From the NCBI GenBank assembly GCA_009781425.1, contig WQYC01000016.1, forward strand, positions 1 to 53,709: DNA of 53,709 nt. Direction: 5' to 3'. Positions 51,054 through 53,709 of the stretch are shown one piece after another. The stretch is from Oscillospiraceae bacterium (GTDB taxonomy: Bacteria > Bacillota > Clostridia > Oscillospirales > Ruminococcaceae). The translations under genes and the position numbers were made by a program. How positions within the stretch are numbered: the first letter of the stretch is position 1; each line of letters opens with the position of its first letter. The notes beneath the pieces were generated by a model that saw only the letters and a program-made list of their open reading frames with translations, was not told where the DNA came from and did not search any database.

Positions 51054-53503
51054 GTTTTGAACAGCTTCTTTGAGATTTCACTGCCGAGAAGCGTGATAAA
51101 CACAAAGCCCGCGCATATTGCAACTTGTGTAAAATTAAGCGGAACAGTCGAGAATAAGCCGTTTAAAACAGGGACGTACATTACAGCAATGAGAATCGCC
51201 ATAGAAAGCGCGATGGATATATTCAAAAAGCGGTTTTTGAACAGGCTTTTCTTGAAGCAGAGCGCGGCTTCTGTTTTTGACGGATAAGCAAGCAGAAGCT
51301 CGCCTCCGACAAGCGTGAAAAAGCACATACTGACTGCAACTGCGTAGTTGTCGAACATGAACAACCCGAACAAAAACGCGCCGAGCGCACCCGCGCAAAC
51401 GAACAGCGAGCGGAATGCAACCGAGCCTTTCATGGTTTTGTTGATTATAGGCTCCTTCGGGTCGCGCGGCGGACGCTTCATAATACCTGCCTCTTTGCCT
51501 TCCATGCCGAGCGCGAACGCGGGAAACGCGTCTGTAATCAAATTTAAAAATAACAGCTGTGTCGCGGTCAGCGGGACGGGAAGCCCGAAAATAATCGCCA
51601 AAAGTATAATTAAAATTTCGCCGATGTTGCAAGCTAAGAGATACCCTGTGACCTTTCTGATGTTGCCGTAAATCGTGCGTCCCTGCTCGACTGCGCCGAC
51701 TATGCTGACAAAATTATCGTCGGTTAAAATCATGTCGGCGGCTTCTTTTGAGACGTCTGTGCCTGTAATCCCCATTGCTATGCCGATGTCGGCTTTTTTG
51801 AGTGAGGGCGCGTCGTTGACGCCGTCGCCTGTCATTGCGACGATATGCCCTTGGTTTTTAAGCTCGGTGACTATATTTACCTTGTCTTCGGGGGAAACCC
51901 GCGCGTAAACGTCTTCGGGTGAAATCCCGAGCTGTTTTGCAATAGCAAGTGCAGTGATTTTATGGTCGCCTGTAATCATCTTGACGTTGATTCCCGCTTC
52001 GTGGCACTGTGCAATCGCGCTTTTCGCTTCCTCGCGCGGCGGGTCGATAATGCCCATTAAACCGACGAATTTGCCGTCAACGGCAAACGCAAGCACCCGC
52101 AAGGCTCTGCTCGCCATTTCTTCGGAACGGATAAATCCGTTCCCTACATCGCCGCATTGCTTTGCTACTGCTTCAATCGAGCCTTTTAAATAATTCACAC
52201 TGTTAACGGTTACTTGCATAAACTTGGTCGCGCTGTCGAATGGAATTTCGTCTGTTCGCACGTACTCACTGTAGGGAACGGATTTATCCGTTCCGGAACG
52301 CATTAATGCGTTCCCTACAGCATATTCGGCGAGTGCTTTTTCAGTAGGCTCGCCGAGATATGAACCGTCTGCTTGCCTAATCGCGTTATTACAAAGCGCG
52401 GCGCATTTCAATAAACTATCAATTGTACATTGTTCATTGTCAATTGTCCATTGTTCCGTCACGGTCATTTTATTCTGTGTCAGCGTGCCGGTTTTGTCCG
52501 AGCAGATGACGGTTGTACTGCCGAGAGTTTCAACCGCGCGGAGCTTCTTAATTATTGCATTTCTTTTCACCATTTTTTGAACGCCGATAGCAAGAATCAC
52601 CGTTGCGACGATTGCAACACCCTCAGGAACTGCCGCGACTGCCAGCGATACAGACACCATCAGCATTTCCACGATGTCGCGCGGGTCGCCGATGCCGAGA
52701 AAATTATACAGAAAGCCGACAGCGAACACAAGCGCGCAGGTGAAAATGCAGATGATTCCGAGCAGCTTCGCCATTGCGTTGAGCTTGTCCTGAAGCGGCG
52801 TTGAGCCCTCATCGGTTTCGTTCAGCAATGCCGCGATTTTGCCCATTTCGGTGTTCATGCCTGTAGCACAGACAACGCCCGCGCCCCGCCCGTAAGTGAC
52901 AACAGTTCCCATTGCCGCTGAGTTTACGCGGTCGCCGAGAGTTGTTTCGCTCGGCAAAACAGCTTCTGCGTTCTTCTCAACAGGAACTGACTCGCCCGTC
53001 AGTGCGGATTCGTCTACTTTGAGGTTCACGCATTCAATTAATCTTATGTCGGCGGGGATATAATCGCCCGCTTCAAGTATAATTATGTCGCCCGTGACTA
53101 CGTTTTCGGAGTCGATTTTCAGCACGCCTCCGTCACGTCTCACCTTGGCTTTGGGTCCCGACATATTTTTGAGTTCTTTTAAGGCGTTATCGGCTTTGTT
53201 TTCCTGCGTAATGCTGATAACCATGTTGATTACGAGAATCCCCATGATTATGATTGCGTCCTTGAGTCCGTCGCCCGCGACGATTGAAATCACTGCCGCG
53301 GCGATTAATATAATTACAAGAAAGTCCTTAAACTGCGCTAAAATGCGCATTAATAGGCTTTTTTTCTTTGCGCTGTCTAATTTATTTGCGCCGTTTTGCG
53401 CGAGTCTTAACGCGGCTTCTTCGGAAGTCAAGCCGTTGTTAAAATCTACGTTTAATGTTTTTAAAGACTGCGAAATGCCTTTGCTGTAAAATTCTGTATT
53501 CAT
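51050..53503 (-). CDS. P-type ATPase, Ca2+-transporting type (P2), with in-frame repeat insertions
   Basis: 817 residues; exports a cation (probably Ca2+) using ATP. Cation-ATPase N-terminal region (LTSEEAALRLAQNGANKL), TGESVPV in the actuator domain, PEGVAIVATVILAIG in TM4, phosphorylation D336 (CSDKTGTLT), MTGDGVNDAPSLKKADIGIAMG hinge, and a C-terminal helix bundle with NLITDAFPAFALG. The N domain (~350-460) is short and its sequence includes three segments encoded by repeats: EQWTIDNEQCTID (52420-52456), VGNALMRSGTDKSVPY (52271-52318) and VGNGFIRS (52124-52147). ATG at 53503 (MNTEFYSKG) with GGGGG is preferred to the longer frame at 53590. Own promoter at 53523-53551. Confidence 0.88.
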   Translation of the reverse strand: MNTEFYSKGISQSLKTLNVDFNNGLTSEEAALRLAQNGANKLDSAKKKSLLMRILAQFKDFLVIILIAAAVISIVAGDGLKDAIIIMGILVINMVISITQENKADNALKELKNMSGPKAKVRRDGGVLKIDSENVVTGDIIILEAGDYIPADIRLIECVNLKVDESALTGESVPVEKNAEAVLPSETTLGDRVNSAAMGTVVTYGRGAGVVCATGMNTEMGKIAALLNETDEGSTPLQDKLNAMAKLLGIICIFTCALVFAVGFLYNFLGIGDPRDIVEMLMVSVSLAVAAVPEGVAIVATVILAIGVQKMVKRNAIIKKLRAVETLGSTTVICSDKTGTLTQNKMTVTEQWTIDNEQCTIDSLLKCAALCNNAIRQADGSYLGEPTEKALAEYAVGNALMRSGTDKSVPYSEYVRTDEIPFDSATKFMQVTVNSVNYLKGSIEAVAKQCGDVGNGFIRSEEMASRALRVLAFAVDGKFVGLMGIIDPPREEAKSAIAQCHEAGINVKMITGDHKITALAIAKQLGISPEDVYARVSPEDKVNIVTELKNQGHIVAMTGDGVNDAPSLKKADIGIAMGITGTDVSKEAADMILTDDNFVSIVGAVEQGRTIYGNIRKVTGYLLACNIGEILIILLAIIFGLPVPLTATQLLFLNLITDAFPAFALGMEGKEAGIMKRPPRDPKEPIINKTMKGSVAFRSLFVCAGALGAFLFGLFMFDNYAVAVSMCFFTLVGGELLLAYPSKTEAALCFKKSLFKNRFLNISIALSMAILIAVMYVPVLNGLFSTVPLNFTQVAICAGFVFITLLGSEISKKLFKT
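52124..52147 (-). repeat. 24-bp GTAGGG-family palindrome inside the P-type ATPase gene
   Basis: GTAGGGAACGGATTTATCCG then TTCC on the minus strand; hairpin GGAACGGAT/ATCCGTTCC. Eight codons, VGNGFIRS, in frame. Confidence 0.85.
52271..52318 (-). repeat. 48-bp double palindrome inside the P-type ATPase gene
   Basis: Two units, GTAGGGAACGCATTAATGCG TTCC and GGAACGGATAAATCCGTTCC CTAC, with GTAGGG/CCCTAC ends. Exactly 16 codons (VGNALMRSGTDKSVPY, residues 396-411), preserving frame. Confidence 0.88.
52420..52456 (-). repeat. AT-rich tandem repeat inside the P-type ATPase gene
   Basis: Two imperfect copies of GAACAATGNACAATTGA in tandem; 37 bp encoding EQWTIDNEQCTI right after MTVT, where P2 ATPases normally vary. 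Looks like an intergenic-type repeat within a gene. Confidence 0.7.
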
Positions 53504-53522
53504 ATTTAATTCCCCCACAACA

Positions 53523-53551
53523 AACATAACACAGACTTTGCAAATTGTCAA
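53523..53551 (-). promoter_or_regulatory. Sigma-A promoter of the P-type ATPase gene
   Basis: Minus-strand TTGACA (53546-53551), 17-bp spacer, TATGTT (53523-53528), about 20 bp upstream of the ATG at 53503. Confidence 0.7.
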
Positions 53552-53709
53552 CTTTCTTAACAGTAAACATACAATTTGTGCATTATACACATGACGAGCG
53601 CAATATATTGATAATGTTTAGGCATTATGCAAATTGCCGAAAATGCAAAAATATGTTAGAATTAATTTGTATAAAATGAGGAAATACAGAAAATCTGAAA
53701 CTTTTTTCG

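Noticed and set aside
53676-53709. ATG and eleven codons running off the right edge (MRKYRKSETFF)
   Set aside because: Too short, and no ribosome binding site, to support a gene call.

Overview
The window looks like chromosome from an anaerobic, low-to-mid-GC Clostridia-type Firmicute, plausibly an Oscillospirales-like gut or rumen organism. This rests on Firmicutes-type families (MobA/MobL relaxase, ANT(6), SwrC-like RND pump, EpsG, YpsA/DUF1273, FapA/DUF342, lactate permease), AGGAGG-type ribosome binding sites, clean TTGACA/TATAAT promoters with 17-bp spacers, and an [FeFe]-hydrogenase-like sensor. Species cannot be named from sequence alone. No rRNA, tRNA, CRISPR array or complete insertion sequence was seen. 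The longest stretch without a gene is 26803-27046 (244 bp).

Layout. 1-3618: end of an integrated mobilizable element, with a frameshifted MobA/MobL relaxase, an ANT(6)-type streptomycin adenylyltransferase, a possible phosphotransferase remnant and a BRO-N antirepressor-like gene. 3619-6575: prophage remnant (N-truncated tail hub gene and a likely tail fibre gene), apparently interrupted by the element. 6626-7441: methyltransferase. 7600-12360: stand-alone receiver plus a 1461-aa sensor fusing ferredoxin clusters, an H-cluster domain, PAS domains, histidine kinase, receiver and HPt. 26802 down to 12331 (minus strand): one long, tightly packed run of fapA, Orn/Lys/Arg decarboxylase, BMP lipoprotein, HD protein, small Cys-rich membrane protein, psd, pssA, then a fucose module (class II aldolase, FGGY kinase, small orphan, fucI), a ZIP transporter and a GH3 enzyme. 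27047-29815 (plus): EpsG polymerase, a membrane protein and a collagen-like surface protein. 34129-29870 (minus): MarR regulator, DUF4358-like lipoprotein and RND pump. 34276-39946 (plus): YpsA-like, GH2 glycosidase, DUF3795, prfB and a small zinc-ribbon membrane protein. 40012-53503: secreted protein, glnA, zinc ribbon, FGGY kinase, ABC-F ATPase, then pyruvate carboxylase with lactate permease, and a Ca2+-type P-ATPase.

How the genes fit together. The fucose module converts L-fucose through L-fuculose and L-fuculose-1-phosphate to lactaldehyde and DHAP; the GH3 and GH2 enzymes lack signal peptides and probably act on imported sugars. Lactate permease beside pyruvate carboxylase suggests lactate uptake feeding pyruvate and oxaloacetate. 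pssA and psd together make phosphatidylethanolamine. The MarR-lipoprotein-RND set looks like a self-regulated efflux operon.

The most unusual signals are: (i) short palindromic elements, mostly starting GTAGGG, scattered between genes and, in frame, inside unrelated proteins (P-type ATPase, ABC-F, a lipoprotein, a sugar kinase), including an identical 31-bp copy in two genes; (ii) the H-cluster/hybrid-kinase sensor; (iii) a pyruvate carboxylase whose biotin-carrier segment is separated by a frameshift with a GTGA overlap; (iv) a 15-bp palindrome holding two face-to-face divergent promoters; (v) a methionine-rich insertion in the RND pump.
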